This document shows, piece by piece, positions 48,741 to 58,492 of a stretch of DNA of 64,000 nucleotides. Origin of the DNA: Natronomonas salsuginis (GTDB taxonomy: Archaea; Halobacteriota; Halobacteria; Halobacteriales; Haloarculaceae); NCBI RefSeq assembly GCF_005239135.1, contig NZ_QKNX01000002.1, positions 496,001 through 560,000 on the forward strand, in the 5' to 3' direction. Position numbers and translations under genes: made by a program. Under the pieces are notes generated by a model that saw only the letters and a program-made list of their open reading frames with translations, did no database searches and was not told the DNA's origin. The first letter of the stretch is position 1; the number at the start of each line of letters is the position of its first letter.

Positions 48741-49814
48741 ATGGATGATCGACTCATCGACGACGGGACGATCCCGCTGTATCGTCGGTCGCTGCTCCCG
48801 GGTGAGGGATTTTTCATTCCGGACTCGTTCAATGAGACCGTTGCGGAGCGAGAGGCAAAGGAAGCGCTCTCGGGGGTCGAGCGGGTCGTCGTCGCGGATC
48901 CCGACGCCGATGGGCTGGGCTGCGTGGCCCTGATACGGGTCGCTTTCGGGACCGCCGGACTCCTCGCTACGAGTCCCCACGAGATCGACGACGCGTTCGA
49001 ATACGTCGCTGAGTACGGCGAACCAAACGTCGAACTGTTCGTCTGTGACCTCTGTCCGGACTCCGAACGCGACATCGAGGCGCTGCCGGCCGTCGCCGAG
49101 TTGGCCGACAGCATCCGGTGGTTCGATCACCACCAGTGGGACGACGCGCTCGCCGCCGCCGTCTCCGAACACGCCGAACTGATCGTCGGCGATTCGGACG
49201 CCGTCTGTACGACTGACGTGACGCTCGAGGCGCTGCAACACGACTTCGACGAGCGCTACGTCGATCTCGCCGCCGTCACCCGCGACCACGACCTGTGGCT
49301 TCGCGAGGACCCGCGTAGCGACGACCTCGCCGACTACGCCTACTGGACCGATCCCGAGGAGTACATCGGGACGGTCGTCGAACACGGCGCGGATCTGCCC
49401 GAATCGGTCACGTCGTTTATCGACGAACAGCGGATCGAGAAGGAGGCGCTCATCGAGAAGGCGATCGACCGCGCGGAGTACCGAGAAGTCGGTGACTGGA
49501 CGGTCGGCGTTACCTACGGCCGGTGCTCACAGAACGAGGTCGCGGAGGCGATGCGACAGGAGGGTGCGGACGCGTCGGTGATCGTAAAACCTGCGGGTTC
49601 GGCGTCGATTCGCGGCACCGACCGATTCGAGCGTTGCCACGAGGTCGCCCGGCAGGTCAACGGCGGTGGCCATCCGAAAGCCGCCGGCTGTAAACCCGAC
49701 ATCTACGATGATATGCTCGATTACGCCCATCACTGGACGACCCACGGTGCGATCACGAAACGGACGATTCTCGACGCCTTCTCGACGCTCGATTCGGCAG
49801 AATCGACCGAGTGA
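48741..49814 (+). CDS. DHH-family phosphoesterase
   Basis: 357 residues. DHH motifs: VVVADPDADGLGCVALI (motif I), FVCDLCPD, RWFDHHQWDD (DHH motif III) and TRDHDLWL (motif IV), then the DHHA1 domain with VNGGGHPKAAGCKPD. It resembles archaeal nanoRNase/RecJ-like or c-di-AMP phosphodiesterase-type enzymes but the exact substrate is not clear. Unlike the RecJ-like protein at 17648, all catalytic motifs are present. Start chosen at MDDRLIDDG. Confidence 0.87.
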   Translation: MDDRLIDDGTIPLYRRSLLPGEGFFIPDSFNETVAEREAKEALSGVERVVVADPDADGLGCVALIRVAFGTAGLLATSPHEIDDAFEYVAEYGEPNVELFVCDLCPDSERDIEALPAVAELADSIRWFDHHQWDDALAAAVSEHAELIVGDSDAVCTTDVTLEALQHDFDERYVDLAAVTRDHDLWLREDPRSDDLADYAYWTDPEEYIGTVVEHGADLPESVTSFIDEQRIEKEALIEKAIDRAEYREVGDWTVGVTYGRCSQNEVAEAMRQEGADASVIVKPAGSASIRGTDRFERCHEVARQVNGGGHPKAAGCKPDIYDDMLDYAHHWTTHGAITKRTILDAFSTLDSAESTE

Positions 49815-49874
49815 GGGCCCGCCACGGTCGGATTGGACCGTCAGGCTTTACCCGTATCTCCCGGTACCCGGTGT

Positions 49875-50444
49875 ATGGATCAGCTTCAGCGATCGTTGCT
49901 CGAGTCGCCGATCGTCGAGAAGGACGACTACCACTACTTCGTCCATCCGATCAGCGACGGCGTGCCGATGCTCAAACCGAGCCTGCTCCGCGAGATCGTC
50001 ATCAAGATCATTCGGAAGGCTCAGCTCGAAAACGTCGACAAGATCGTCACGCCGGCCGCGATGGGGATCCATATCTCCACCGCCGTCTCGCTCATGACCG
50101 ATATCCCGCTCGTCGTCATCCGAAAGCGCGAGTACGGACTCGAAGGCGAAACGCCGCTGTTCCAGCGCACGGGCTACTCGGAGAATCAGATGTACATCAA
50201 CGACGTCGACGAGGGCGACAACGTTCTGGTCCTCGACGACGTGCTCTCGACCGGCGGGACCCTCTCGGCGATCTGTACAGCGCTTGAGGACATCGGTGCG
50301 AACATCGTCGACATCGTCGCCGTGATCAAGAAGGTCGACGGCGCGAACGAACTCGACGAGTCACCCTACAGCGCCAAGACGCTGATCAACGTCACCGTCG
50401 AGGACGGCGAGGTCGTGATCATCGATCAGACCGGCGACAACTGA
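49875..50444 (+). CDS. hpt: HGPRTase-like purine phosphoribosyltransferase
   Basis: 189 residues from [22 protein letters not shown]. The PRPP motif is [17 protein letters not shown] (about 116-132). [22 protein letters not shown] and [13 protein letters not shown] place it in the archaeal Hpt/adenine-phosphoribosyltransferase-like family. Haloarchaeal members are called HGPRTase-like; in some archaea they use hypoxanthine or adenine. Role: purine salvage from base and PRPP. Confidence 0.88.
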   Translation: MDQLQRSLLESPIVEKDDYHYFVHPISDGVPMLKPSLLREIVIKIIRKAQLENVDKIVTPAAMGIHISTAVSLMTDIPLVVIRKREYGLEGETPLFQRTGYSENQMYINDVDEGDNVLVLDDVLSTGGTLSAICTALEDIGANIVDIVAVIKKVDGANELDESPYSAKTLINVTVEDGEVVIIDQTGDN

Positions 50445-50570
50445 GGGTTTCGCTTTCTGCTTCGGTATCGTTATCGGACGATTAGCTCACAGTTTGTGGT
50501 GTTAACATGGCGTGCGATCCATCGTACGAAACCCGGTTCAACGACTAACAGATATTGTCTGCCGAGAGAA

Positions 50571-50645
50571 TAGCGGGAGGACGATTTGAACGTCCGGTCT
50601 CCGGGTTATGAGCCCGGCGGAATCTCCTGGCTATCCCATCCCGCT
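50571..50645 (-). tRNA. Initiator tRNA-Met (CAT)
   Basis: Read on the minus strand: AGCGGGA acceptor start, anticodon stem CCGGG with loop CTCATAA and CCCGG, T-loop GTTCAAATC, and TCCCGCTA 3' end without encoded CCA. The A1-U72 pair and three consecutive G-C pairs in the anticodon stem mark an initiator. 75 nt. A TATA-like cttaatt lies about 25 nt upstream (50668-50674). Confidence 0.93.
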
Positions 50646-50726
50646 ACTACCTCGTAGTTGGGTCCGCCAATTAAGGGTTGTGATTGACCCGCCGTCTGGG
50701 GAATCTTGCCGTGACAGTTACACCCG

Positions 50727-51182
50727 CTATCGTCGGTGGATCCGCCACGTGATGAGACTTTCCGTGACGTAGTTGACGAACATTCCCAACCCAATCCCTG
50801 CCCCGCTGGCGACGAGAAGCCACAGATCGATTCCGAACGCCGATACGTCGACGTGGAGTCGCCGGTAGACGAGCGAAAAGACCACGAGCTGTACGGTGAT
50901 GCCGCCGATTCGAACCACGTTCGATGTCGCTAACCGCCGTAGCGTCGGCACGAGACCTGCCCGCCCGGCGTCCGAAAACGTCCAGCGCTCGTTGAGTACG
51001 AACATGACCGCGATCGCCGTCTCGATCCCGGCGAACTTCGCCAGCTCCGGGAGGACGCCGATCGTCGTCAGCGTGAGCAAAACGGCGTTGTCGCAGACCG
51101 CTCCCACCGCACCGACACTCGCGAATCGGCCGAATCGAAACGGCGCGTACAGCGTCTCACCGAGCTCTCTGACGTCCATCAT
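50727..51182 (-). CDS. GtrA-like polyprenol-phosphate membrane protein
   Basis: 151 residues with four membrane helices: FASVGAVGAVCDNAVLLTLTTIG, TAIAVMFVLNERWTF, VVRIGGITVQLVVFSLVY and LWLLVASGAGIGLGMFVNYVTESL (in parts). The pattern NERWTF and FVNY(V)xxSLxTW is typical of GtrA/DPMS3. Such proteins help translocate or anchor polyprenyl-phosphate sugars. The start (MMDV) overlaps the stop of the upstream glycosyltransferase gene, with which it surely works. Confidence 0.87.
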   Translation of the reverse strand: MMDVRELGETLYAPFRFGRFASVGAVGAVCDNAVLLTLTTIGVLPELAKFAGIETAIAVMFVLNERWTFSDAGRAGLVPTLRRLATSNVVRIGGITVQLVVFSLVYRRLHVDVSAFGIDLWLLVASGAGIGLGMFVNYVTESLITWRIHRR

Positions 51183-51943
51183 CGGTTCCGGTCGATGAGC
51201 GCGATCGGCTCGCTCCCGCGATGGACCGCGTGGTGGAACGAACTGTTCTGCAGCCGCTTCGCGCGATACCGAGTCACTGCGAGCGATTTCGCCATCGAGA
51301 TCGTCGTCTTGACCGGCGACACCGTCGATCCGGGTTGGTCCTCCCAGACGATCGGTATCTCCCGGATGTCCAACCCGAGCGCGCCGGCGACCGCGAGCGC
51401 CTCGAGATCCCACGCGAACCCGGGTTCGTAGATGTGCGGTCGAATCCGCTCCCAACTCTCGCCATCGAGCGCTTTGGCCCCGCACTGATAGTCGTAGAGA
51501 CTTGGCTCCAGCGCCCGTCGAGCGAGCCATGCGAACCCGTCTCCGAGTAGCCGGCGGACGTACGTCCGGTGGCCGACGATGGTCGATTCGGGATGCCGCC
51601 TCGACCCGACCGCGATGTCGGCCGACTCCAGCGCGTCGATCACGCGTGCGAGTTCGGCCGCCGACGTGCTCCCGTCGGCGTCGGTGAACGCCAACCGATC
51701 GGTCGAGAGCGCCTCGAACCCGGCCGTTATCGCGGCACCCTTTCCCCGCCGATAGGGAACGGCGCTCACCTCGGCCGTCGAACCGTCGAGTGCCGAAAGT
51801 CGCCGCACACACGCCTCGCTCGGGTCGTCGATCTCGACGCGGATCGTCTCGGGTGTCAGCTCGGCTTGGAGATCGTGGAGATATCGCTCCAACTGTTCGA
51901 TGTCCGGCTGAAACGCCGGGACGACGATCCCGAGCGAACTCAT
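51179..51943 (-). CDS. Family 2 glycosyltransferase (polyprenyl-phosphate type)
   Basis: 254 residues from MSSLGIVVPAFQPDIEQLERYL. GT2/DPM1-like features: GIVVPAFQPD, the RRGKGAAITAGFEAL segment, LAFTDADGSTSAAEL (DxD-type metal site), VGSRRHPES and LYDYQCGAKALDGE. It would transfer a hexose from a nucleotide sugar to dolichyl phosphate, feeding protein N-glycosylation or glycolipids. The GtrA gene overlaps its end by 4 bp; a DUF2298 membrane protein is divergent. Confidence 0.88.
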   Translation of the reverse strand: MSSLGIVVPAFQPDIEQLERYLHDLQAELTPETIRVEIDDPSEACVRRLSALDGSTAEVSAVPYRRGKGAAITAGFEALSTDRLAFTDADGSTSAAELARVIDALESADIAVGSRRHPESTIVGHRTYVRRLLGDGFAWLARRALEPSLYDYQCGAKALDGESWERIRPHIYEPGFAWDLEALAVAGALGLDIREIPIVWEDQPGSTVSPVKTTISMAKSLAVTRYRAKRLQNSSFHHAVHRGSEPIALIDRNR

Positions 51944-52037
51944 ACCGTAGCCTGATACGGCCGTGCGCAAAAGCGATTCGACTTCCCGTGATACGACTCC
52001 ACAAACAATATACCGTTACACACCGCCGATACGCCTG

Positions 52038-54308
52038 ATGGAGTACGGTCTCGTCGTCCTCTGGCTCGCCACGTATCTCGTTCTCGGTGCCCTCGCGCTG
52101 CCGCTCTCCGCCACTATCTTTCGGCAGTTCCGCGGTGCCGGATCGGCGTTTGCCATCCCGGTCGCCCTCGTCACGATCGCCGTCCTCGGGTATCTCGTCG
52201 GGCACCTCGCGTTCGGAGTCCCTGCCTTGATCGCCGGCGTGGCAGTACTCGGCGGATCGAGCCTCCGGTTCGGCGACCCGGATCGAACCGAATGGCGGTC
52301 CTACGCCGAAGTGGCCGTCGTCTTCACGCTGGCCTTCTCGCTCATGATTTCGATCCGTGCCGCCTCCCCGGCCATCGCGCCGCTACCGATCGCCGCGGGC
52401 GAGAAGTTCCTCGATTACGGGCTGCTCCGGACGATACTCCGGAGCGCCGCGTTACCGCCGGAGGACATGTGGTTCGCGGGCGAATCGGTCCAGTACTACT
52501 ACGGTGGACAGCTGCTGACCGCGCTCTTGACGATCCTCACGGGAACCGCGCCGCGGTTCGCGTACAACCTCGCGCTCTCCGGTTTCTACGCCGCACTCGT
52601 CACCGCCGCCTACGGGCTCACCGGTGCGATCGCGGCCGATCACGGCGCGCCGCGGCGCCTCGCTGCGGTGATCGGCGCGTTCTTCGTCGGCCTCGCCGGG
52701 AATCTCTACACCGCTGTGCAGGTCGCCGCGTGGCTGCTCCCATCGAGTGTCGTCACCGCCCTCGGCGTCGCCCCCGATTCGGAGCTGCTCGCGTGGACGC
52801 CGTCGTCGTTCTTCTACTGGGATTCGAGTCGGATCATCGACGGGACGATCAACGAGTTCCCGCTCTTCGCATGGCTCAACGGCGACCTCCACGCACACAT
52901 GCTCACGACGCCGTTCACGCTGCTGATCGCCGCGCTCTGTTACAGCTACTGGCAAACGCCAGAAACCGACACCGGGAGACGCCGCGCGCTGTTGCTCCTC
53001 ACGGCCCCGGTCGCGGGCTTTCTGGCGATCGCGAACACGTGGGATTTCCCCGTCGCTGGCGGACTGGTATTCCTGACGGTCGCGTTCGCGCCCGCCGACC
53101 CTGCGACGCTGCTTCCGACGCGGCTCGCAACGCGATTTTCCACACGATCCGGCGTTCACGAAGAGCTTCGGCGCGACGGACTGTCCCTCCTCGGTGCGGT
53201 ATTCGTACTCGTCGTTGGCGGGCTCAGCGTGGCTCCGTTCTGGTTGTCGAGTGCGAGTACCCGAAGCATCGGATTCCTACCGCCGCGCAGCGATCTGGGT
53301 CCGCTGTTGATCGTCCACGGCGGCTTTCTGTTGCTTTTCGTCCCCTATCTCACGGGTCGGATCGTCGACGAGTTCGAGGATCGAAGCTCGTCCTGGGCGG
53401 TCGCGACTGCCGCCGCTGTCGCCGTCGGTGCGATCGCCGCGTGGACCGCGGGATTCGCCGCGCTCGCACTCTTCGGTCCGATCCTGCTCGCCGCGTGGCT
53501 CTGTCTTCGAAATCGGACCGATCTCGGATTCGAGACGGTCTTGCTGCTCGGCGGACTCGGACTCGCGCTCGTCGTCGAGTTCGTCTACGTCGTCGAACCG
53601 CAGCAACGGGGTACTGGCCTCGAACGCCTCAACACCGTGTTCAAGGTGTACTCACAGCTGTGGGTTCTCTGGTCCCCCGCAGCGGGCGTCATTGCGGCTC
53701 GGCTGGCCGCCGATCGACTCCCCGGTTCGGCGAGTGCGGTCCGCTCGATCGATGCGACTCGGTGGCGATCGATCGGAACCGTGATCGTCGCCATCGCGGT
53801 CGTTTTTACCGGGCTGTACGCCGGCCTGGCGATCCCGGCACAGGTAGGCGACGACCCGATCGGGAGCGACGGAGCGACCCTCGACGGCGAGGCGTACCTC
53901 GACGCGAGATACGCCGGGGAAGCGGCGGCGATCGCGTGGATCGACGACCGCGACGGTCAGCCCACGATCGTCACGGCCGCCCCCGGCGGGTACCAGTGGG
54001 TCCCTGAGGACGGTGAGGGGGCGTCCGCACCGGCGAGTCTCACCGGCGTCCCGACGGTGCTCGGGTGGTTCCACGAGGCGCAGTACCGTGGGAGCGAGCC
54101 GTACGAGGATCGACTCGCCGACGTGCGAACGATCTACGAAGGGAACGTAGAGCGCCAGTCGGCGCTCCTCGATCGGTACGACGTCGAGTACATCTACGTC
54201 GGTCCCGCCGAACGGGCTTCCTACGAGTTATCCGTCGAGGACCACCCGCGGCTCACGCCGGCTTTCGAAGACGGCGACGTCATCGTGTACGCGTACGAGG
54301 CGACCTGA
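52038..54308 (+). CDS. DUF2298 large membrane protein
   Basis: 756 residues with many membrane helices. The DUF2298 signature is PPEDMWFAGESVQYYYGGQLLTALL (in parts) in the first third, then INEFPLFAWLNGDLHAHMLTTPF, GFLAIANTWDFPVAGG and LERLNTVFKVYSQLWVLWS. The fold is GT-C-like, resembling mannosyltransferases that use polyprenol-phosphate sugars. Divergent from the GT2 and GtrA genes, whose polyprenyl-linked product may be its substrate (inference). The soluble C-terminal part (about 620-756) lies outside the membrane. Confidence 0.88.
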   Translation: MEYGLVVLWLATYLVLGALALPLSATIFRQFRGAGSAFAIPVALVTIAVLGYLVGHLAFGVPALIAGVAVLGGSSLRFGDPDRTEWRSYAEVAVVFTLAFSLMISIRAASPAIAPLPIAAGEKFLDYGLLRTILRSAALPPEDMWFAGESVQYYYGGQLLTALLTILTGTAPRFAYNLALSGFYAALVTAAYGLTGAIAADHGAPRRLAAVIGAFFVGLAGNLYTAVQVAAWLLPSSVVTALGVAPDSELLAWTPSSFFYWDSSRIIDGTINEFPLFAWLNGDLHAHMLTTPFTLLIAALCYSYWQTPETDTGRRRALLLLTAPVAGFLAIANTWDFPVAGGLVFLTVAFAPADPATLLPTRLATRFSTRSGVHEELRRDGLSLLGAVFVLVVGGLSVAPFWLSSASTRSIGFLPPRSDLGPLLIVHGGFLLLFVPYLTGRIVDEFEDRSSSWAVATAAAVAVGAIAAWTAGFAALALFGPILLAAWLCLRNRTDLGFETVLLLGGLGLALVVEFVYVVEPQQRGTGLERLNTVFKVYSQLWVLWSPAAGVIAARLAADRLPGSASAVRSIDATRWRSIGTVIVAIAVVFTGLYAGLAIPAQVGDDPIGSDGATLDGEAYLDARYAGEAAAIAWIDDRDGQPTIVTAAPGGYQWVPEDGEGASAPASLTGVPTVLGWFHEAQYRGSEPYEDRLADVRTIYEGNVERQSALLDRYDVEYIYVGPAERASYELSVEDHPRLTPAFEDGDVIVYAYEAT

Positions 54309-54430
54309 CCTGACGGTCGGATCCGTGATCTCGAACAGGCGGTGTCGTCGTCGACGATCCGTCCACCGCGCTCCCGCTCGCGGATCGCCGGTGATCGGTC
54401 AGCGCATACGGTGCGTGGTCCCGTATTCGG

Positions 54431-54688
54431 TTATAAAATCTCGCCCGGTCGAGCGGTGTCGGCGACGTCCTCCGCAACTTCGAGCAGCGTCTCCCACGTG
54501 TTCACCCCCGCCCGCAGCGCGACGAGATCGTCGGCTTCGATCTCGACGACAATCGTCGCTCCGCGTCGGGACACCGCGGCCGTCGCCCGATCCCCGCCGA
54601 TCTCGCCGAGTTCCCGCTCGACGGCTTCGCTGACGATCGCTGCGGTTTCCGAGGAACGATACGCGAAACGAAGGTCGGCAGTGTGCAC
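54431..54688 (-). CDS. pcc1: KEOPS subunit Pcc1
   Basis: 85 residues from a GTG at 54686-54688. Pcc1 pattern: HTADLRFAYRSSETAAIVSEAV, GDRATAAVSRRGATIVVEIEADDLVALRAGVNTWETLL (in parts). The LVALRAGVNTW motif is the classic one. It is the KEOPS dimerisation subunit for tRNA t6A. The start follows the Rpo12 stop by 1 bp, so L37Ae, Rpo12 and Pcc1 form one operon. A divergent paralogue is at 18718-18966. Confidence 0.85.
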   Translation of the reverse strand: MHTADLRFAYRSSETAAIVSEAVERELGEIGGDRATAAVSRRGATIVVEIEADDLVALRAGVNTWETLLEVAEDVADTARPGEIL

Positions 54689-54689
54689 G

Positions 54690-54824
54690 CTACTCGACGT
54701 CGACTTCTTTGATATCGCGGCTCCGCTCTTTCAGCAGCACGCGGTGGCCGCAGTACGGACAGCGGACACCGCCGTACTCGTCGAGTTCGACATCTCGCTT
54801 ACAGCGGGAGCACTTGTAACTCAT
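54690..54824 (-). CDS. rpo12: RNA polymerase subunit Rpo12 (P)
   Basis: 44 residues from the ATG at 54822-54824: [16 protein letters not shown], then [18 protein letters not shown]. The four cysteines (C5, C8, C22, C25) form the zinc ribbon of Rpb12/RpoP. It is a structural subunit of archaeal RNA polymerase. It sits between L37Ae and Pcc1 with 6-bp and 1-bp gaps, the standard archaeal order. Confidence 0.95.
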   Translation of the reverse strand: MSYKCSRCKRDVELDEYGGVRCPYCGHRVLLKERSRDIKEVDVE

Positions 54825-54830
54825 CGATGG

Positions 54831-55094
54831 TTATTCGTCTTCGTCGCCGATTGCGGCTCGAATGGACCGCGTGACGGTCTTTCCGGCCGGCGTCTCTGGC
54901 CGATAGGCACCGCCGGTGAACGTCTCGCCGGTCTCTTCGTTCACCCAGATGCCGGTGCCGACGCGCTTGACGCTGTCGCCGTCGACCGTCGCGTTCTGCA
55001 TATCCGACTCGATCTCCGCGACGCGGCGGCGTGCGACCCGTCCGTAACGTGCACCGAACCGACCGGAGCTGCCTGTCTTGCCCTTCTTGGCCAT
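54831..55094 (-). CDS. rpl37ae: 50S ribosomal protein L37Ae without zinc cysteines
   Basis: 87 residues beginning [29 protein letters not shown], the unmistakable L37Ae (eL43) start. In most archaea two CxxC pairs follow, but here the region is [34 protein letters not shown], with no cysteine anywhere. The GTGIW and TGGAY anchors are intact, so the fold is probably retained without zinc. First gene of the L37Ae-Rpo12-Pcc1 operon. Confidence 0.92.
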   Translation of the reverse strand: MAKKGKTGSSGRFGARYGRVARRRVAEIESDMQNATVDGDSVKRVGTGIWVNEETGETFTGGAYRPETPAGKTVTRSIRAAIGDEDE

Positions 55095-55157
55095 AGTATC
55101 GTACTATCGCCGTAGCGAACTGATAAACCCCACGTTTCGTCCCGGCCGATCGGGAAC

Positions 55158-55880
55158 TCACCCCTGCAGTTCGGCGTCGGCGAGTGCCTCGTTGAGGTCC
55201 GCTCCGACGTGCTCGCCCAGCTCGCGGTTGCCTGCCGTCGTGACGATCCGGTTCTCCTGGACGCTCGACCCGTCTCGAATCAGCAGTCGGACGTTGCCGT
55301 GCTGATCGGCTCGTGTGGCCTTCGCTCGTACGCCCGTCCGTGATCCCGAACCGCCCGCGTCGATCGGTCCCGGGATGATCTTTTTGACGTGTGGATGCTC
55401 GGCGACCGTTTGCAGCGTTCGGCGGCCGGCACGTCCGCCGATGACCGTGCTGTGGCTGCCGCCGAGTTTCTCTTCGACCGTGGCCTCGACGACTTCCAGC
55501 GCGGGTTGGCCGCGCTTTCGTCTGACTGCCTCGATCGGATCGTCGTCCTCGACTCGATAGAACGGATACCGAAGCTCGGCTCGAACGGCGCTGATCACGT
55601 CTCTGTCCCCAGTCGCATACACCTCTTCCGGCCGTTTTCGGCGCGCTTCGTCGGCGATCCGCCCAGCGAAATTCCTGCGTTCGGTCGGTGCCCATCGCTC
55701 GTCCGTTTCGCGCGTCGTCGTCACTGTTCGTTGGGCGACGATCTCGTCGTCGAAGAGCGCGGTTACCGTCGCTCGCTCCGCGTCACACTCGACGACGACG
55801 GTGTCGGCGTTTGCGCTGCGACAGACCAAGCAGTAATCGCCTGGCCGGTCGAGCGACGACGCACAGCACCGACAGTCCAT
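55158..55880 (-). CDS. DUF2103 predicted metal-binding protein
   Basis: 240 residues. The N terminus has cysteines MDCRCCASSLDRPGDYCLVCRS (zinc-ribbon-like). The C-terminal half contains EEKLGGSHSTVIGGRAGRRTLQ, HPHVKKIIPGPIDAGGSG and RLLIRDGSSVQENRIVTTAGNRELG, which fit DUF2103. It may bind RNA or nucleotides, though this is speculative. It is upstream of and on the same strand as the L37Ae operon, with a 63-bp gap. Confidence 0.82.
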   Translation of the reverse strand: MDCRCCASSLDRPGDYCLVCRSANADTVVVECDAERATVTALFDDEIVAQRTVTTTRETDERWAPTERRNFAGRIADEARRKRPEEVYATGDRDVISAVRAELRYPFYRVEDDDPIEAVRRKRGQPALEVVEATVEEKLGGSHSTVIGGRAGRRTLQTVAEHPHVKKIIPGPIDAGGSGSRTGVRAKATRADQHGNVRLLIRDGSSVQENRIVTTAGNRELGEHVGADLNEALADAELQG

Positions 55881-55929
55881 ACCCGATGGGAAGCGATCGG
55901 CTCGGATAAGCGAGGCGGTTTTTCGAAGG

Positions 55930-57255
55930 TCAGGCGAGGTCGTCGGGATCGACCTTCAGAAACTCGCGGGCGAGCACGGTCGCGTAGCTCCCCTTCGGCA
56001 GCGAGAACCGGAGCGTGAGCGGGTCCGCCTCGATGTCGAGATCTGTCGACACTCGAATCGCCCGACGAGTTCCCGTCGAGCCGAACTCCCCCGGTCGATC
56101 GAAGTTCGATCGATCGAGCCCCAAGTCGTCGAGGACGTGCCGAGCGATCGCCGCCGGCTCCCCCTCCCCGAACTCCGTGTCGGTCCCGACGAGTGGGGCG
56201 GTGACGAAGGCCCGCCCCCGCTCGCAGTGTCGGCTGATCGTCCCGACTTGGCCCCCTTCGACCACCTGTGTTCGGCCCGGGTCCGGCAGCCCGTCCTCGT
56301 CGGCGAAACAGACGACGTCGCCCTCGACTGGCCGTCCGAACGGAAGTCCTCGACGGAGTCGCTCGGAGAGTATTCGGTTGAATGCGTAGGATTGGGCGGC
56401 GTTCGTGAACATCCGCTGGAGGTTCGTCGGCAGACGTTCGAGGGCGGCGCGGTAGTCCGCGTCGGTGTCCGCACCCTCGGCGAGCCGTCCGGCGATCGCT
56501 CGTTCGAACCGAAGCCCGCCCGGAAGCAGTTCGTCCGCGCGTTTCCACTCGAGATCGGCTCCGAGTCGCTCTCTTGCCGTTCGCGTCCGCTCGAGCTCCC
56601 GATCGCTCGCCTCACAGACGTAGCGAACGGCTGCCGATTCCCACTCGCCTCGGACGATGTCGAGCCCGACGCGGTGGGTGATCGCCCGCTTCGAGCCGAA
56701 TCGCTGTTGGCCGAAGTAGTTCGGAACGGCGATGTCTTCGTTCGATTCCTCGCCGTCGCCCGCAAACTGACGGAGTTCCTCGGCTATCGTGTCGGCGTTT
56801 TCGGGCTGGATCGCGTCTCGGACAACCAGTTCGAACTCGTTGCCGATGAGATCGCCGAACAACACCGGCCGCCCCGCCCGTCCGAGCACGTCGACGTCCG
56901 CACCGTCCACCGTTGGGAGATCGTTCGACTCGTACCTCACGGAAAACAGCTGGGTTGTGACCGCGTGTTTGTCCTTCGTCCCCGCCCACGAGACGCGCTC
57001 GCGACTGATCGCGAGCTTGTTCGAGAGCCCGGCGGCGAAATCGTTCGTGTCCCACCCTCGAAGCGTCGCCCGGAAGACGAGGTGCGGGTACGAACCGATA
57101 GCCGCGTCGAGTCCCCGGAGGTCCGCGCCGAACGCCTCTCGCTCTCGAACTCGGAAATCGGTCGGTCGGTCACGGAGGTGACCGCCGACGCCGTCGGTGT
57201 CGGTGACGTAGTACTCGATCCCGACGGCCGCTTCAATCGGGTGCGCATCGCGCAT
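55930..57255 (-). CDS. truD: tRNA pseudouridine(13) synthase TruD
   Basis: 441 residues from [25 protein letters not shown]. TruD motifs: [19 protein letters not shown] with the catalytic Asp in GTKDKx[12 protein letters not shown], and a central insertion domain (about 170-330) with [23 protein letters not shown]. It isomerises U13 in tRNA (and other RNAs). A longer start upstream is not supported. The gene is divergent from the OYE-type gene. Confidence 0.92.
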   Translation of the reverse strand: MRDAHPIEAAVGIEYYVTDTDGVGGHLRDRPTDFRVREREAFGADLRGLDAAIGSYPHLVFRATLRGWDTNDFAAGLSNKLAISRERVSWAGTKDKHAVTTQLFSVRYESNDLPTVDGADVDVLGRAGRPVLFGDLIGNEFELVVRDAIQPENADTIAEELRQFAGDGEESNEDIAVPNYFGQQRFGSKRAITHRVGLDIVRGEWESAAVRYVCEASDRELERTRTARERLGADLEWKRADELLPGGLRFERAIAGRLAEGADTDADYRAALERLPTNLQRMFTNAAQSYAFNRILSERLRRGLPFGRPVEGDVVCFADEDGLPDPGRTQVVEGGQVGTISRHCERGRAFVTAPLVGTDTEFGEGEPAAIARHVLDDLGLDRSNFDRPGEFGSTGTRRAIRVSTDLDIEADPLTLRFSLPKGSYATVLAREFLKVDPDDLA

Positions 57256-57399
57256 ACTCGCGTGTACGCGCCGCCGAACATGCCTCTTTGTATTCGGTTC
57301 GGTGGCGGAACTCCCCGATCGACTGTGGTTGAGTTCCCGGCTCGGCACGACTGTCCGATATACGAAAGGTCTTTGATCTCCTCCCTGAACCCTGGGTAC

Positions 57400-58470
57400 A
57401 TGCATCTGTTCACTCCGTTCGAGTGTCGGGACGTAACCGCCAGAAACCGCGTGATGGTGTCGCCGATGTGTCAGTATTCTTGTGAGGACGAAGACGGCCT
57501 CGCGACTGATTGGCACCTAGTTCACCTCGGCAGTCGGGCAACCGGTGGCGCCGGCATCGTGATGACCGAGGCGACCGCGGTCGAACCGCGCGGGCGGATC
57601 TCTCCGCAGGATCTCGGTATCTGGAGCGACGAACACGCCGAGGCGCTGCGACCGATAACGGAGTACATCGAATCTCAGGGCGCGACCTCTGCGATCCAAC
57701 TCGCTCACGCCGGCCGAAAGGCATCGGCGTTCAGACCGTCCGACGGCGGCGGCCCGGTCCACGGCGACTCGGGGTGGACGCCTGTGGGTCCGACCGACGA
57801 GCCGTGGCCGTACGACGAACCGCTCGAAACCGAAGGGCTCGACGCTGAGGGAATCGAAGACATCGAACAGAACTTCGTCGACGCCGCTATCCGAGCTGTC
57901 GACGTCGGCTTCGATATCATCGAACTGCACGCGGCCCACGGCTATCTACTCCACGAGTTCCTCTCGCCGGTGACGAACACCCGCGAGGACGAATACGGCG
58001 GCAGTTTCGAGAATCGGACCCGACTCGTTAAAGAGATCGTCGCCGACGTTCGCGACGTGATCCCGGAGGGAATGCCGCTCTTCGTCCGCGTTTCCGCGAC
58101 CGACTGGTTCCCCGACCGCGAGTCGTGGACCGTCGAGGATTCGACCGAACTCGCCGGCGAACTGCAGTCGCTCGGCGTCGATCTCGTCGACGTGAGCGCC
58201 GGTGCGATCCATCCGGACCAACAGGTTCCGTCGACGGGCCCACATTATCAGGTTCCCTACGCCGAGCAGGTCGCCGAAAGCGGCATACCGGTCGGCACTG
58301 TCGGTGCCATCACGACCCCCGAGGGCGCGGACGAGATCATCCGCAACGGTCGCGCCGATCTCGCGATCCTCGGCCGCGAACATCTCCGCGATCCCTACTT
58401 CGCGGTCCACGCCGCACAGGAACTCGGGCGCGACGGCCCCGTTCCGAGACAGTACCACCGCGCGTTCTGA
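57400..58470 (+). CDS. Old-yellow-enzyme family NADH:flavin oxidoreductase
   Basis: 356 residues from [22 protein letters not shown]/YqjM-type motifs: [55 protein letters not shown] with [16 protein letters not shown], and [19 protein letters not shown]-dependent ene-reductase that reduces activated C=C bonds using NAD(P)H. Substrate unknown. The start codon follows a likely promoter region; an upstream in-frame extension overlaps the TruD gene and is unlikely. Confidence 0.9.
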   Translation: MHLFTPFECRDVTARNRVMVSPMCQYSCEDEDGLATDWHLVHLGSRATGGAGIVMTEATAVEPRGRISPQDLGIWSDEHAEALRPITEYIESQGATSAIQLAHAGRKASAFRPSDGGGPVHGDSGWTPVGPTDEPWPYDEPLETEGLDAEGIEDIEQNFVDAAIRAVDVGFDIIELHAAHGYLLHEFLSPVTNTREDEYGGSFENRTRLVKEIVADVRDVIPEGMPLFVRVSATDWFPDRESWTVEDSTELAGELQSLGVDLVDVSAGAIHPDQQVPSTGPHYQVPYAEQVAESGIPVGTVGAITTPEGADEIIRNGRADLAILGREHLRDPYFAVHAAQELGRDGPVPRQYHRAF

Positions 58471-58492
58471 ACCTCGACGGTGCGATTTTCGT

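Noticed and set aside
54342-55115. Long plus-strand frame opposite Pcc1, Rpo12 and L37Ae
   Set aside because: It overlaps three well-recognised genes on the other strand and shows no family signature.
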